In this document: positions 25,057 through 33,537 of the stretch, piece after piece
How the letters are laid out: each line of letters starts with the position of its first letter
Position numbering within the stretch: position 1 is the stretch's first letter
Assembly: GCA_023228325.1 (NCBI GenBank)
Contig: JALOBK010000001.1
Coordinates: 496,001-560,000, forward strand
Direction of reading: 5' to 3'
Origin: a bacterium
GTDB taxonomy: Bacteria; Auribacterota; UBA6266
DNA: 64,000 nucleotides
Notes under the pieces: model-generated
The model's database searches: none
What the model was told of the DNA's origin: nothing
What the model saw: the letters and a program-made list of their open reading frames with translations, nothing else
Position numbers and translations under genes: made by a program

Positions 25057-26487
25057 ATGCAATATGAATTAGGGCAAATACAGTCCCAGCAGCAAAAATT
25101 AATGATGAGCCCCCAGATGAGGCAGGCTCTGGAAATTCTCCAGCTGCCTCTGCTCGAACTCAGGACTATAATCCAGCAGCAGATTCAGTCCAACCCCGTG
25201 CTTGAAATCGAAGAAAACGCCGAAAAAACCGACGCCGAAGAAACGGAACCGGAAGACACACCCGATAAAATCGAAGAACTGGATTTTAAAGAGGAATTCG
25301 ATTCTCTCGTCAGCGCGGACGAAGAAATGAAGGAATATTTCAAAAGCAGCGGGGAGTTCAAAAAATATTCAAACGCGGATAAAGAAAGAAGGGATTACCT
25401 TGCGAGCCTTATAACACGTCCCGAAACATTTGAAGAATACCTGGAATTCCAATTGAATATCATGCTTGATTCAGATAAAGAAAAAACCATAGGTAAAATC
25501 ATCATCGGGAACCTTGACAAAAACGGTTATCTGAAAGCTTCTCTGGAAGAATTGGCAAAAGAAAGTTCCGAATCCGAACCAGAAGTATCAGCAGTCCTTT
25601 CGAAAATCCGGCAATTTGACCCGCCCGGAATCGCGGCCAGCAACATAAAAGAATGTCTTTTGATTCAAGTTGAAAGGAAGGGGATAAAAAATAAAACCGT
25701 TGAAAGTATTATAAACGGAAATCTTGAACTCTTAGGGAAAAAACAGTTTGATAAAATATCAAAGGACCTGGATGTTTCCATTAATGAAATCAGGGAAGCC
25801 GAAAAGATAATATCATCATTGAATCCGAAACCGGCAATTTCTTTCGAACAGGCTGAGATACCCTACATAAGCCCTGATGTTACGATAGAGAAAACGGACG
25901 ACGGGTTCGAGGTAATATTGAATGACGAGTACATCCCGCATATAAAAATCAGCAATTTCTATAAAAAATCCATGCAGGATGAAAGCACACCGAAAAATAT
26001 CAAACAGTATATAAGGGAAAAAATCAGCGAAGGAAAATGGCTCATAAAAAACATTTATCAAAGGCAACAGACCCTGTATAACATTGCGACAGAGATACTC
26101 TCATGCCAGCTTGATTTTTTTGAAAGAGGGCCTAAATCTCTGAAGCCGATGGTTCTCCAGAACATCTCATCCAGGCTTAACATACATGAATCAACCGTGA
26201 GCAGGGCGATAAACAGCAAATACCTGCAGTGTTCATGGGGCCTTTACCCGATAAAATATTTTTTCACTTCATCGCTTAATACCGCAAGCGGCGAAACGGT
26301 TTCCGCGCAAAGAGCAAAAGAACTGATACGGGAAATTGTATCATCCGAAGACAAATCAAAGCCCTATAGCGACGACGCCATTGCCGAAATGGTAAAAAAA
26401 GAAGGAATAGATGTCGCAAGAAGGACAGTGGCTAAATACCGCGAGGAGGCGGGCATTTATTCCTCCCGCATGAGGAAAAGATACTGA
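25057..26487 (+). CDS. rpoN: RNA polymerase sigma-54 factor
   Basis: Alternative sigma factor recognising -24/-12 promoters and needing AAA+ activators. 476 residues. Region I is Gln/Leu-rich (QIQSQQQKLMMSPQMRQALEILQLPLLEL), an acidic linker follows (residues 47-100), then the core-binding domain (FDPPGIAASNIKECLL), the helix-turn-helix region (RLNIHESTVSRAI) and the RpoN box (ARRTVAKYRE) near the C-terminus. The frame extends to a GTG at 25012, but the ATG at 25057 after AGAGG gives the family start, and a TTGACA at 25002-25007 suggests the promoter lies there. No sigma-54 activator with an AAA+ domain is present in the window. Confidence 0.96.
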   Translation: MQYELGQIQSQQQKLMMSPQMRQALEILQLPLLELRTIIQQQIQSNPVLEIEENAEKTDAEETEPEDTPDKIEELDFKEEFDSLVSADEEMKEYFKSSGEFKKYSNADKERRDYLASLITRPETFEEYLEFQLNIMLDSDKEKTIGKIIIGNLDKNGYLKASLEELAKESSESEPEVSAVLSKIRQFDPPGIAASNIKECLLIQVERKGIKNKTVESIINGNLELLGKKQFDKISKDLDVSINEIREAEKIISSLNPKPAISFEQAEIPYISPDVTIEKTDDGFEVILNDEYIPHIKISNFYKKSMQDESTPKNIKQYIREKISEGKWLIKNIYQRQQTLYNIATEILSCQLDFFERGPKSLKPMVLQNISSRLNIHESTVSRAINSKYLQCSWGLYPIKYFFTSSLNTASGETVSAQRAKELIREIVSSEDKSKPYSDDAIAEMVKKEGIDVARRTVAKYREEAGIYSSRMRKRY

Positions 26488-26489
26488 TA

Positions 26490-27149
26490 TCAATCCCTCC
26501 TTTTCCTTATTTTGCCGTCCGAGACCCTGTTCCTGCTGTCCCTTTTCTTTTTAACGTCTTCAAACCTTTTCTCCAGATCTCTTTTCAAAAGAGTGCAGGC
26601 TTTAATTAAAGCTGCTCCGGCATTACCGGAATTTTTTCTTATACTCACACTGGCGGACCATATAACCGTACCGGTCTTAACATCAACCAGCCTTATGTTA
26701 AAGGACAAATCTGTCCCCCAGAAAACAAACTCCTGCCAGGAAAAATACTCAATGACATTTCCCAAGACAACAGCATCACAGCCCAGAATATTTCCTACCT
26801 CCTGTACGGATTTATTTTTTATGATGTCTGTCATCTGCAGGTCCTGTTCTTCCAGTATGTGCTTCACCTGGTCTCTTTCTATCACCTTATAATCCGGAAA
26901 TGAAAGAAGCATCGAAGCCACTCCGTCCGCCACAAGTTCCCCCGCATTATCAACTCTCCATGTCTTACCGCCCGGCAGCTCAGATTCATAGCGCTCGGTA
27001 TTCCCTTCAAGATTTAAGACCGCAACCTTAACTGTTTCCGGATTATAAGCGGAGACGGACATATTTATCATCACCGAATCCCCGGCGTATAAACACACCG
27101 GCATAAAAAGAACCGCGAAAAAAATCAAATAAATAATACTTTTTTTCAT
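26490..27149 (-). CDS. Exported CsgG-like protein
   Basis: 219 residues with a Sec signal peptide (cleavage probably after YAG, residue about 23). The mature part fits the CsgG/LpoB-type alpha-beta fold: VKVAVLNLEG, YKVIERDQVKHILEEQDLQMTDIIKN, VGNILGCDAVVLGNV and SFNIRLVDVKTGTVIWSASVSIRKNSG. No lipobox is seen, so it is more likely a soluble periplasmic member than an outer-membrane curli pore. The C-terminus is very basic (KKKRDSRNR, KIRKRRD). It is the last gene of a minus-strand run and ends two bases from convergent rpoN. No curli genes are nearby; function unknown. Confidence 0.75.
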   Translation of the reverse strand: MKKSIIYLIFFAVLFMPVCLYAGDSVMINMSVSAYNPETVKVAVLNLEGNTERYESELPGGKTWRVDNAGELVADGVASMLLSFPDYKVIERDQVKHILEEQDLQMTDIIKNKSVQEVGNILGCDAVVLGNVIEYFSWQEFVFWGTDLSFNIRLVDVKTGTVIWSASVSIRKNSGNAGAALIKACTLLKRDLEKRFEDVKKKRDSRNRVSDGKIRKRRD

Positions 27150-27164
27150 TTTATCTTCCCTTTA

Positions 27165-28355
27165 TCATTTACCTGGTATAAGCGATTTCAAGGTATCTGT
27201 TACTGATTTCCCGACTGCTTTTGTCGCATCAACGGTGGTTTCCGCCGCCGATTTACCGACATCAACAGCTGTTTCGGAAGCTTTTGTGCCTATTTTCGCC
27301 GCTTTTCCCGTCACATTCTGTATCATCTTAAGACTGTTTTTTATCAGTGAAGATATTGAAGCGGATATTGCGTCTGTAAACTGCCTTTCTATGTTAAACT
27401 GCGGATTATTGATATCACCCGAAACAGTAAATCCGACCTTAAAAGACCCTTCCTCATTTTTCAGGAATTCTATAAATGCCTGGGCGGAAAAGCCAAAAAC
27501 AACAGAATTCAAATCAGCCGTTTTATCAACCTCAATATCCTCAAAGACAGCGGTGTTTTTCGCTTCTATATTATCTTCCCTGCACCTGACGCTGCTTGTG
27601 AGGCTCATATAACCTTTGCTCAGCGATAAAGACATTTTTTCGCTGTAATAAGGTTTTACCCTGGTTAAATCGAGTCTTCTGATTTCAATATCGGCGTCAA
27701 AATTACGTTTATCAGACCACAATAAAATTTTACCTTTCGCGGCGCAGGACCCTCCATTTTCCGGATTGACCGCGCATTCCATGTTAAAATAAGAATAATT
27801 ATCCTTATCTTTTTCTCCGGTCCCGATTTTCTTTATGTTGAATCTAATGCCGTCGAACACGGTAAGATGCGGGGGACGGGATATATGGCCGTCATAAAAA
27901 TTGATTTTCCCGTCATTAATGCTTATCTCATCAATAAAAAAACAGGCTGATCTGCTGGTCTTCTTGCAGTCTATATTCCCCACCAGGTTTTTATATTCGC
28001 CGGTATTTTCAATATTGTCTCCTATTTTTAAATCAAACTCAATGCCGTTCAGGCCCAAAGACCTGACCAACACCTCTTTTCCGAAGAATGAACCGAACGA
28101 CAGGTCCGCGTTAATACTGTCCGCTTTAAACAGTATATTTCCGTCATCTTTTAAAAGCTTGAAATCCGTCAGATGGACCCGGCCGATAAATAGATTCACG
28201 TCCGCCCGGTTAAAATCAATGTTTAGAGATAATTGCTTCTTTACAAGAGGAACCGCTATTTTTTTAATCACAGAGCTCATATGTCTCTGGGCTATAAACA
28301 GGGCAAGCGAAAAAACAAAAAATAATATTACCGTAAACTTTAGGATTTTCTTCAT
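27165..28355 (-). CDS. AsmA-like envelope protein with amphipathic C-terminal repeats
   Basis: 396 residues. One N-terminal transmembrane helix (residues 5-22), then beta-rich sequence with the pattern of AsmA/DUF748 proteins (VNLFIGRVHLTDFKLL, ADSINADLSFGSFF, VRSLGLNGIEFDLKI), which are thought to move or organise lipids between membranes. The last 50 residues are quite different: Ala/Lys/Thr/Val-rich, with repeated KxxxETxVDxxK-type units, predicted as amphipathic helix like apolipoprotein or LEA repeats. Overlaps rlmN by four bases. Assignment to AsmA is by pattern, not by a strict signature. Confidence 0.6.
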   Translation of the reverse strand: MKKILKFTVILFFVFSLALFIAQRHMSSVIKKIAVPLVKKQLSLNIDFNRADVNLFIGRVHLTDFKLLKDDGNILFKADSINADLSFGSFFGKEVLVRSLGLNGIEFDLKIGDNIENTGEYKNLVGNIDCKKTSRSACFFIDEISINDGKINFYDGHISRPPHLTVFDGIRFNIKKIGTGEKDKDNYSYFNMECAVNPENGGSCAAKGKILLWSDKRNFDADIEIRRLDLTRVKPYYSEKMSLSLSKGYMSLTSSVRCREDNIEAKNTAVFEDIEVDKTADLNSVVFGFSAQAFIEFLKNEEGSFKVGFTVSGDINNPQFNIERQFTDAISASISSLIKNSLKMIQNVTGKAAKIGTKASETAVDVGKSAAETTVDATKAVGKSVTDTLKSLIPGK

Positions 28356-29410
28356 TCAACACCTTGCCGCATCTTGTCTTTTTTCCTTAAAAACCTCAAC
28401 TGCCCGCATGCCGCGTCGATATCCGAACCTTTCGACCACCTCACGGTAACTTTCAAGCCGGCATCCGATAATTTTCCGCAAAATAACTTCAGCGTTTCAT
28501 TATCCGGCGGAATAAACTCTGAATACAGTGCTGCGTTATACGGGATAATATTTATCCTGCTCTTAAAACCTTTGACCAGTTTTACAAGGTTTTCCGCATC
28601 TTTTTCGGAATCATTCATACCCTTAAGCAACACATATTCGAAAGTCACTTCTCTTTTTGTCTTATTATAAAAATATTCGCACGCTTTTAACAATTCTTTT
28701 AACGGGTATTTCTTATTAACCGGCATAATCCTGTTTCTTGTTTCATCCGCCGCCGCATGCAATGAAACCGATAATTCATACTGTTTTCCCAAATCGGCAA
28801 ACTTTATTATCTGCGGGGCTATGCCGCATGTTGAAACCGTTATTTTCCTCTGGCCTATGTTAAAACCGCTTTCCGAAGTAATGATTTCAAGACTCTTTGC
28901 CACATTTTCAAAATTGTCCAGAGGTTCCCCCACACCCATATAGACAATATTATTCAGCCTGCCGGCGGCTAACCTCTGTTTCGCGACAAGAACCTGAGAA
29001 ATTATTTCCCCGGCATTCAGATTTCTTGAAAAACCGGATTTTGCGCTTGCGCAAAAAGAACACCCGTATTTACACCCGGCCTGCGTCGAAAGGCATAGAG
29101 TATTTCTTCCTGAATGCTTAATCAGGACGATTTCTACGGCTTCTCCGTCCTCCAACCCGCAGAGCAATTTAACACTGCCGTCCGCCGATATCCTTTCATC
29201 TGAGATTTTAACAAGGCATATGTCAAACCTGTTTTTTATCAGATTTCTCGTATCAAGTGAAAGGTCTGTCATCTTCTCAACATCGCTAACGGACTTCTCA
29301 TAGACCCACCGGCAGAACTGCTTCCCTTTATAGGGAGGCTCCCCCATATTTTTCAATATGCGCCGTATTTCTTCAGGCGTAAAATTTAGAACCTTGATCT
29401 TATCATCCAT
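28352..29410 (-). CDS. rlmN: 23S rRNA (adenine-2503-C2)-methyltransferase / tRNA methyltransferase
   Basis: Radical SAM enzyme that methylates A2503 of 23S rRNA and A37 of some tRNAs. 352 residues. The Fe-S motif is CKYGCSFCAS (Cx3Cx2C); IVYMGVGEPLDN, ITVSTCG, SLHAAADETRNRIMPVN and YVLLKGMND are typical. The C-terminal region supplies the second methyl-carrying cysteine (DAACGQL). I use the ATG at 29410, two bases from the upstream stop; a TTG at 29422 would add four residues. Neither has a Shine-Dalgarno sequence, so translation is probably coupled. Confidence 0.95.
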   Translation of the reverse strand: MDDKIKVLNFTPEEIRRILKNMGEPPYKGKQFCRWVYEKSVSDVEKMTDLSLDTRNLIKNRFDICLVKISDERISADGSVKLLCGLEDGEAVEIVLIKHSGRNTLCLSTQAGCKYGCSFCASAKSGFSRNLNAGEIISQVLVAKQRLAAGRLNNIVYMGVGEPLDNFENVAKSLEIITSESGFNIGQRKITVSTCGIAPQIIKFADLGKQYELSVSLHAAADETRNRIMPVNKKYPLKELLKACEYFYNKTKREVTFEYVLLKGMNDSEKDAENLVKLVKGFKSRINIIPYNAALYSEFIPPDNETLKLFCGKLSDAGLKVTVRWSKGSDIDAACGQLRFLRKKDKMRQGVE

Positions 29411-29411
29411 T

Positions 29412-30056
29412 TTATTTTTCAAGAAAATGATGTATATGGGAAACAGAATTAACGGACATCACTATAACTCGCGTGGCTGAAACACGGACATGCGTTATTG
29501 AACCGTTATCAATGACAAGTCTCAATATCAGTGTGTCAAAATCAGCTTTGAGCCACCAGGCAAGCAGAGCTGTTATAACCCCGCCGTGCGTAACAATAAT
29601 AGAATTGCTGTCATGCAGCTTTGGGAAAAGGGTATCCCATGCTTTTTTTACCCTTACCTGAAATTCTTCTATGGTTTCCGCCCCTGGAATAACAATACGC
29701 GAAGGTTTTAAAAGCCATTTTTTAAACCCGTCGTCAAAATGGAAATCCACCTCTTCGGGAGTCATCCCCTCCCAATCACCCAGGGCAATTTCTCTTATGC
29801 CCTTTTCATACAAAATTCTTTTATGCAGGACGTCGGAAAAGCATTTTGCCGTTTCTCTCGCCCTCTTCAAATCACTGGAAAAAACTTTAAAGTCCGTTCG
29901 GCTGAGACGGGAAAAATATTCGGCCGCGGCTCCGGCCTGTTTTCTTCCAAGTTTTGTAAGCGGAGGATTTTTCTGGCCCTGTATTTTTCTTGAAAAATTC
30001 CAGGTCGTTTCTCCATGTCTTACCAAATAAACGTCTTTTCCGCTTTTTTCAAACAT
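29412..30056 (-). CDS. Histidine phosphatase family protein (phosphoglycerate mutase-like)
   Basis: 214 residues with the RHG signature (YLVRHGETTWNFSRKIQGQ), the second-site VFSSDLKRARETAKCF, EIALGDWEGM and the second catalytic His in IIVTHGGVITALL. This matches broad-specificity phosphatases such as CobC or PhoE types rather than glycolytic mutase, which is longer. The ATG at 30056 is inside the end of the ATP-grasp gene (8-base overlap). The longer open frame from 30107 overlaps that gene further and lacks support. Substrate unknown; no cobalamin genes are nearby. Confidence 0.88.
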   Translation of the reverse strand: MFEKSGKDVYLVRHGETTWNFSRKIQGQKNPPLTKLGRKQAGAAAEYFSRLSRTDFKVFSSDLKRARETAKCFSDVLHKRILYEKGIREIALGDWEGMTPEEVDFHFDDGFKKWLLKPSRIVIPGAETIEEFQVRVKKAWDTLFPKLHDSNSIIVTHGGVITALLAWWLKADFDTLILRLVIDNGSITHVRVSATRVIVMSVNSVSHIHHFLEK

Positions 30057-30981
30057 GCAAATCCGTTGGATTGCCGGAAAGGCAACCCTTCCCGACAGTA
30101 TTAACAATTCTCTGTATAATATTATTTATTGTTTCGTCCGGGACCCCCTCATAATAGAGGGATTTAAGCCTCAGGTCACACGGGTCATTGACATAATCCA
30201 CCACCACAAATTTATCCTGTCCCGAATAGCAGATCTCGGTCGAAAAAATATCCAGCCTTGATACAAGGGCGATCTTATGGACTATCTCCCGGATTTCGCC
30301 AAGGTTAAACCTTTTTTCATCCTCATCGCTAAGGATCTCATACACATGAGTATTGTCATCCCACCAGGATATATATATTTCTCCACACACATAAATCGGC
30401 CTGAACCACGCTCTTTTGCCGTCAAGATACAATGGTTCAACTTTCTCCTGGATAAGGTATTTTTCGTTCGGGTATTCCGATCTGGCCCTCTGCACATCAT
30501 CAATAGTGCAGGCTGTCTGGACCCCCTCCCCGCCCCCAAAAGACGAAGGTTTTATTATGAACGGCATGTTAATCTTCTCAATTCCCGAAAGGTTTATTTC
30601 GTTGAATTCATTAAAAGGCGGCAGCAGAAATGTATAAGGAACGTTTAAATTAGCGGCAAGAAATTCAAGATGCATGGTTGATTTGTCGGAAGCCCTCAGC
30701 GCATAAGAATTCTTATTGAATATCTTTCCTCCCCTCATTTCGATGATATTCTCAATCGGGAGAAACCTGTTATCCACATCCGACGCCCTGTCGAGATAAT
30801 AATCAAACGTCATTCCATGTTCAAGGAGTCCGATTGTCTCAAATACGTTGCCCGGATTAATAACATAGGACGATAATCCGTTATCTATCAATTCTTTGTC
30901 CAGTTTGCTGATAAAAACATCATCGTATTTCCATTCCCATGCGATTCCAAAATTCAATTTTGTCCTGCGCTCATTTTCCAT
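30049..30981 (-). CDS. ATP-grasp family ligase of unknown substrate
   Basis: 310 residues. The central and C-terminal parts show the ATP-grasp pattern: MPFIIKPSSFGGGEGVQTA (glycine-rich loop with the ATP-binding Lys), YLIQEKVEP (adenine contact), AWFRPIYV, and VVDYVNDPCDLR with the metal-binding acid and Asn. The N-terminal third (NFGIAWEWKYDDVFISKLDKEL) resembles a pre-ATP-grasp domain. Such enzymes join a carboxylate to an amine or thiol, as in D-Ala-D-Ala ligase, RimK or glutathione synthetase; this one matches none of these closely by eye. It follows a STAS gene by 19 bases and precedes a histidine phosphatase. Confidence 0.72.
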   Translation of the reverse strand: MENERRTKLNFGIAWEWKYDDVFISKLDKELIDNGLSSYVINPGNVFETIGLLEHGMTFDYYLDRASDVDNRFLPIENIIEMRGGKIFNKNSYALRASDKSTMHLEFLAANLNVPYTFLLPPFNEFNEINLSGIEKINMPFIIKPSSFGGGEGVQTACTIDDVQRARSEYPNEKYLIQEKVEPLYLDGKRAWFRPIYVCGEIYISWWDDNTHVYEILSDEDEKRFNLGEIREIVHKIALVSRLDIFSTEICYSGQDKFVVVDYVNDPCDLRLKSLYYEGVPDETINNIIQRIVNTVGKGCLSGNPTDLHV

Positions 30982-31000
30982 AATTCAATCTTAAATTATA

Positions 31001-31345
31001 TCAGTCTGATATTTTCTGTTTCGCGGTTTTTTCCAAATCGGCAATATTGAGTATATCCGCCAACCCTGATTTTTCAAGCACGCGCCTGACATTATCATTG
31101 AAACCCCAGAAACAATACCTGCCGCCGCATTTGTCTATCATCTTGACGCAATTCAAAAGCTCTCTGATGCCAAAACTGCTCAGATAAGGAACTTCTCCCA
31201 TATTGAATATGATTTTCCTGTTAGTTCCGTCATTGCACAGAGATTCAAGTTCTTCTTTGACATCCTCGGCGCCTGATTCGTCAAAATCCCCTTTGAATAT
31301 CACGGATAAAATATCTTTTTCTTTTGAAAACCCGATTTTCAACAT
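31001..31345 (-). CDS. STAS-domain protein (anti-sigma factor antagonist-like)
   Basis: 114 residues, a single STAS domain: ISVIFKGDFDESGAEDVKEELESL, KIIFNMGEVPYLSSFGIRELLNCVKM and FWGFNDNVRRVLEKSGLADIL. In SpoIIAA-type antagonists a kinase phosphorylates a serine in the DSxG loop; here the loop is LSSFGIREL, so a serine is available. No anti-sigma kinase or PP2C phosphatase gene is in the window. First gene of the run STAS, ATP-grasp, phosphatase, rlmN, AsmA-like, CsgG-like. Confidence 0.88.
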   Translation of the reverse strand: MLKIGFSKEKDILSVIFKGDFDESGAEDVKEELESLCNDGTNRKIIFNMGEVPYLSSFGIRELLNCVKMIDKCGGRYCFWGFNDNVRRVLEKSGLADILNIADLEKTAKQKISD

Positions 31346-31382
31346 CGCACCTCATTTTTTAAAGGATTTAAAACAGGTTTAT

Positions 31383-31391
31383 ATTATAGCA
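31383..31391 (-). promoter_or_regulatory. Extended -10 promoter before the STAS gene
   Basis: On the minus strand TGCTATAAT, a perfect -10 (31383-31388) with TGn extension; no good -35. It lies 38 bases upstream of the STAS start and would drive the six-gene run to 26490. Confidence 0.55.
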
Positions 31392-31447
31392 CAACAAAAA
31401 AGAAGTTTGCTATTTTAAAGGGGTGTCGGGTATTTATATCAGAAAAA

Positions 31448-32182
31448 TTAAAACCAGCCCTGGGATTTAAAAGGTTGTTCGTAAGGATGTTCTGTCCCGC
31501 TCATAGGAGTATCCAGCGAAAAATAAATTCTTTCAGGAACAAAACCCACATGCCCGTCAACATACAATACGTTTATACCGTTATGGGGAAGCTTCGGTTT
31601 CCCGGCAACATCATCCCAATCTCCCCAGCAAGTGTCAAATACAAGACACGCTTCAGACTGATGCGGGACATTCTCTATTTTTCTCCCCTTGCCAACCGCA
31701 TTCTGGGAAGATGTCCCTCCTCCACACGAAAACCAGTAATTATATCTGTAATACTTTTCATTCTGCGGCTCTGCTCCTCCCCATTCAAGCAACTGTAAAT
31801 CGGCAGATCTGCATATCCAGACTTCGCCCAGTATGCCGGCTTCGCCGGATTTGGAGGCTGCCAGCAGGTAGGGTTTTAAAACATCGTGGAGATAAGCCGA
31901 ACCGGGATTGGGGTTCCATGCTCCTGTATTGTCAGGCTCCCATGAAAATGTCACGGCAAAAGGCAGTGTGCCGTCATAATCGCAGGTATACATGTATATC
32001 GCATTGCCTATCTGCTTTAAGTTAGACTGGCACATAGCGTTATACGCCTGCTCCCGGGCCTTTTTTAATGCAGGAAGCAGAAGTCCCGCCAGAATGGAAA
32101 TTATGGCGATAACAACCAGAAGTTCTATCAGCGTAAAGCCACGATTTTTTATATCGTATACACCGGCCATCTCATCTACCAT
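31448..32182 (-). CDS. Type II secretion-type pseudopilin with C-terminal H-x-DG motif
   Basis: 244 residues. A short basic leader ends at the prepilin peptidase site before FTLIELLVVIAIISILAGLL, with the conserved Glu at +5. The cytoplasmic leader is followed by the helix, then NAMCQSNLKQIGNAIYMY and a C-terminal HNGINVLYVDGHVGF, the H-x-DG motif (here eight residues between His and Asp-Gly) seen in DUF1559-type pseudopilins of Planctomycetes, Lentisphaerae and relatives. Such proteins are numerous in PVC genomes and their targets are unknown. ATG 32182 and the in-frame ATG 32170 are both possible starts; neither has a strong ribosome site. It should be processed by the peptidase at 14570. 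Confidence 0.88.
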   Translation of the reverse strand: MVDEMAGVYDIKNRGFTLIELLVVIAIISILAGLLLPALKKAREQAYNAMCQSNLKQIGNAIYMYTCDYDGTLPFAVTFSWEPDNTGAWNPNPGSAYLHDVLKPYLLAASKSGEAGILGEVWICRSADLQLLEWGGAEPQNEKYYRYNYWFSCGGGTSSQNAVGKGRKIENVPHQSEACLVFDTCWGDWDDVAGKPKLPHNGINVLYVDGHVGFVPERIYFSLDTPMSGTEHPYEQPFKSQGWF

Positions 32183-32324
32183 ACGTTAAATATAACATTC
32201 ATTTAAAGATCATTCGAAATAAATATCATCAATAACCGTATATCCCCCGCATCCGGTTTCTTTATATTATGATTTTGTCAAATTCTGAAAAAGGGAAACG
32301 TCTCGGGGAGTCACATCATGCGTC

Positions 32325-32351
32325 AGCCCGGTTTATTGCAAAACCCGGGCT
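32325..32351. terminator. Hairpin downstream of the DUF4190-pseudopilin gene
   Basis: Inverted repeat AGCCCGGTTT (32325-32334) / AAACCCGGGCT (32341-32351), ten pairs with one bulged base and a six-base loop. The T-run is weak on both strands, so it may be a terminator or an mRNA 3' end stabiliser. The rest of the 188-base gap 32183-32370 shows nothing I can name. Confidence 0.35.
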
Positions 32352-32370
32352 TTGATATTATACATTCAAT

Positions 32371-33018
32371 TCAATTCAAGCCGCAGCCGGGGCACCATTC
32401 CGCTTCACCGTTAGAAAAATAACAGTTAACACCGTTAGGATGATTCCCTTCTTTGTCGCATATCATAGGGGTTTTCCCGTTATCATCATCCGCGCAGTCA
32501 CAATCATAAATATAACTCGAATACTCATCGATTTCTTCAGCGGAAGAAATGCGGTCGCAGGTATTCGGACAGGTAAAAATTTCCAAATCGGAGATGTATT
32601 CAGGATAAAGCCTTGATAATGTGTCGGGATATGCCATATAACCCATCTTATATACCTGACATGCCGTTCCTATTTGCCGGATACGGCTTATACACATCAC
32701 CTGTTTTGCCTCTTTCGCGGCAGCGGTGAACTTCGGAATGGCGATCAGTGAAAAAAGTATCCAGATTACGGTCAATGCTATGCTTATATAACCTATTATA
32801 AGCCCTGTTACAGCCATTCCGCTTCCGGAAAACTTGCCGTTGGAAGACTTGATTTTTGAGAGGGCTATATGTCCGCATATTACGGCAGGTATTCCAAGGA
32901 CCGGGCCAAGACAGATACAAAAACCGACCAATCCGATAATCGAAAGGACCATGCTTATAATAGCCAGATTACTTGTTTCTGATTTTTCTGCAACATTAAC
33001 TGATATGTTTTCAGCCAT
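32371..33018 (-). CDS. DUF4190 membrane domain joined to a pseudopilin-like C-terminal domain
   Basis: 215 residues. Residues about 15-95 form a DUF4190-type region: two membrane helices around a GHIALSKIKSS motif (GIPAVICGHIALSKI, GSGMAVTGLIIGYISI). The second helix runs on into a stretch like the post-helix part of a pseudopilin: AIPKFTAAAKEAKQVMCISRIRQIGTACQVY, then a Cys-rich C-terminus (CPNTCD, YDCDCADD, CPGCG) that could bind metal or form disulfides. No prepilin leader is present. The ATG at 33018 follows GAAGGAAG; the longer frame to 33072 runs into the superoxide reductase gene. It lies 20 bases after that gene, so they are probably cotranscribed. Function unknown. Confidence 0.7.
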   Translation of the reverse strand: MAENISVNVAEKSETSNLAIISMVLSIIGLVGFCICLGPVLGIPAVICGHIALSKIKSSNGKFSGSGMAVTGLIIGYISIALTVIWILFSLIAIPKFTAAAKEAKQVMCISRIRQIGTACQVYKMGYMAYPDTLSRLYPEYISDLEIFTCPNTCDRISSAEEIDEYSSYIYDCDCADDDNGKTPMICDKEGNHPNGVNCYFSNGEAEWCPGCGLN

Positions 33019-33038
33019 AATCTTCCTTCTTTTGTTGA

Positions 33039-33434
33039 TTATTTGACTTTTAGTTCTCCTGAATTCTGCCACAGGCCATGGATATTGCAGTAACTTGAAG
33101 CATATAGAACCCCGGGCTTATCTGTCTTAAAAGCAAAAATACACCGGTAGTCGGAATAGACAGAACTTGTGTCGGGACCTTTTACCGAAGCCCCGTGGGC
33201 GTTAAATTCCGCCATTCCTATCTGACAGGGGAATTTTTCCCCTTCGGGCTGAAAATATAGCTTTATCCAATTTATATGATGCTCGGTTTTATTCGGATGC
33301 GGAATTTCCTTGCCTACCGTTACCTTCACTTCAAAGACCTTTCCTTTTTCAACCGTCTCAGGCATATCTATTACCGGCACGTGTTTTTCGCTTTTCCAAT
33401 CGGCCGACTGGAAAAGATTCCCCATGTTATTCAT
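33039..33434 (-). CDS. Superoxide reductase (neelaredoxin type)
   Basis: Reduces superoxide to peroxide without making oxygen; typical of anaerobes. 131 residues with one non-haem iron centre. Ligands by position: Glu16 and His18 in SEKHVP, His46 and His52 in IPHPNKTEHHINW, Cys116 and His119 in YCNIHGLW. There is no N-terminal desulforedoxin Cys4 domain, so it is the 1Fe type. ATG 33434 follows AAGGAGG at five bases. An electron donor such as rubredoxin is not encoded nearby. Confidence 0.95.
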   Translation of the reverse strand: MNNMGNLFQSADWKSEKHVPVIDMPETVEKGKVFEVKVTVGKEIPHPNKTEHHINWIKLYFQPEGEKFPCQIGMAEFNAHGASVKGPDTSSVYSDYRCIFAFKTDKPGVLYASSYCNIHGLWQNSGELKVK

Positions 33435-33486
33435 AACAACCTCCTTATTGGATTGAGATTCAGGTTACATACCGAGTAAAAATGCG

Positions 33487-33495
33487 ATTATAACA
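33487..33495 (-). promoter_or_regulatory. Extended -10 promoter before superoxide reductase
   Basis: Minus-strand TGTTATAAT: perfect -10 (33487-33492) with the TGn extension. It lies 53 bases before the ATG at 33434, between that gene and tRNA-Glu. No convincing -35. Confidence 0.55.
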
Positions 33496-33537
33496 AAAGA
33501 CAGGGAAAAAGATAAGTTCTTTATTCAGGGAAGAAAA

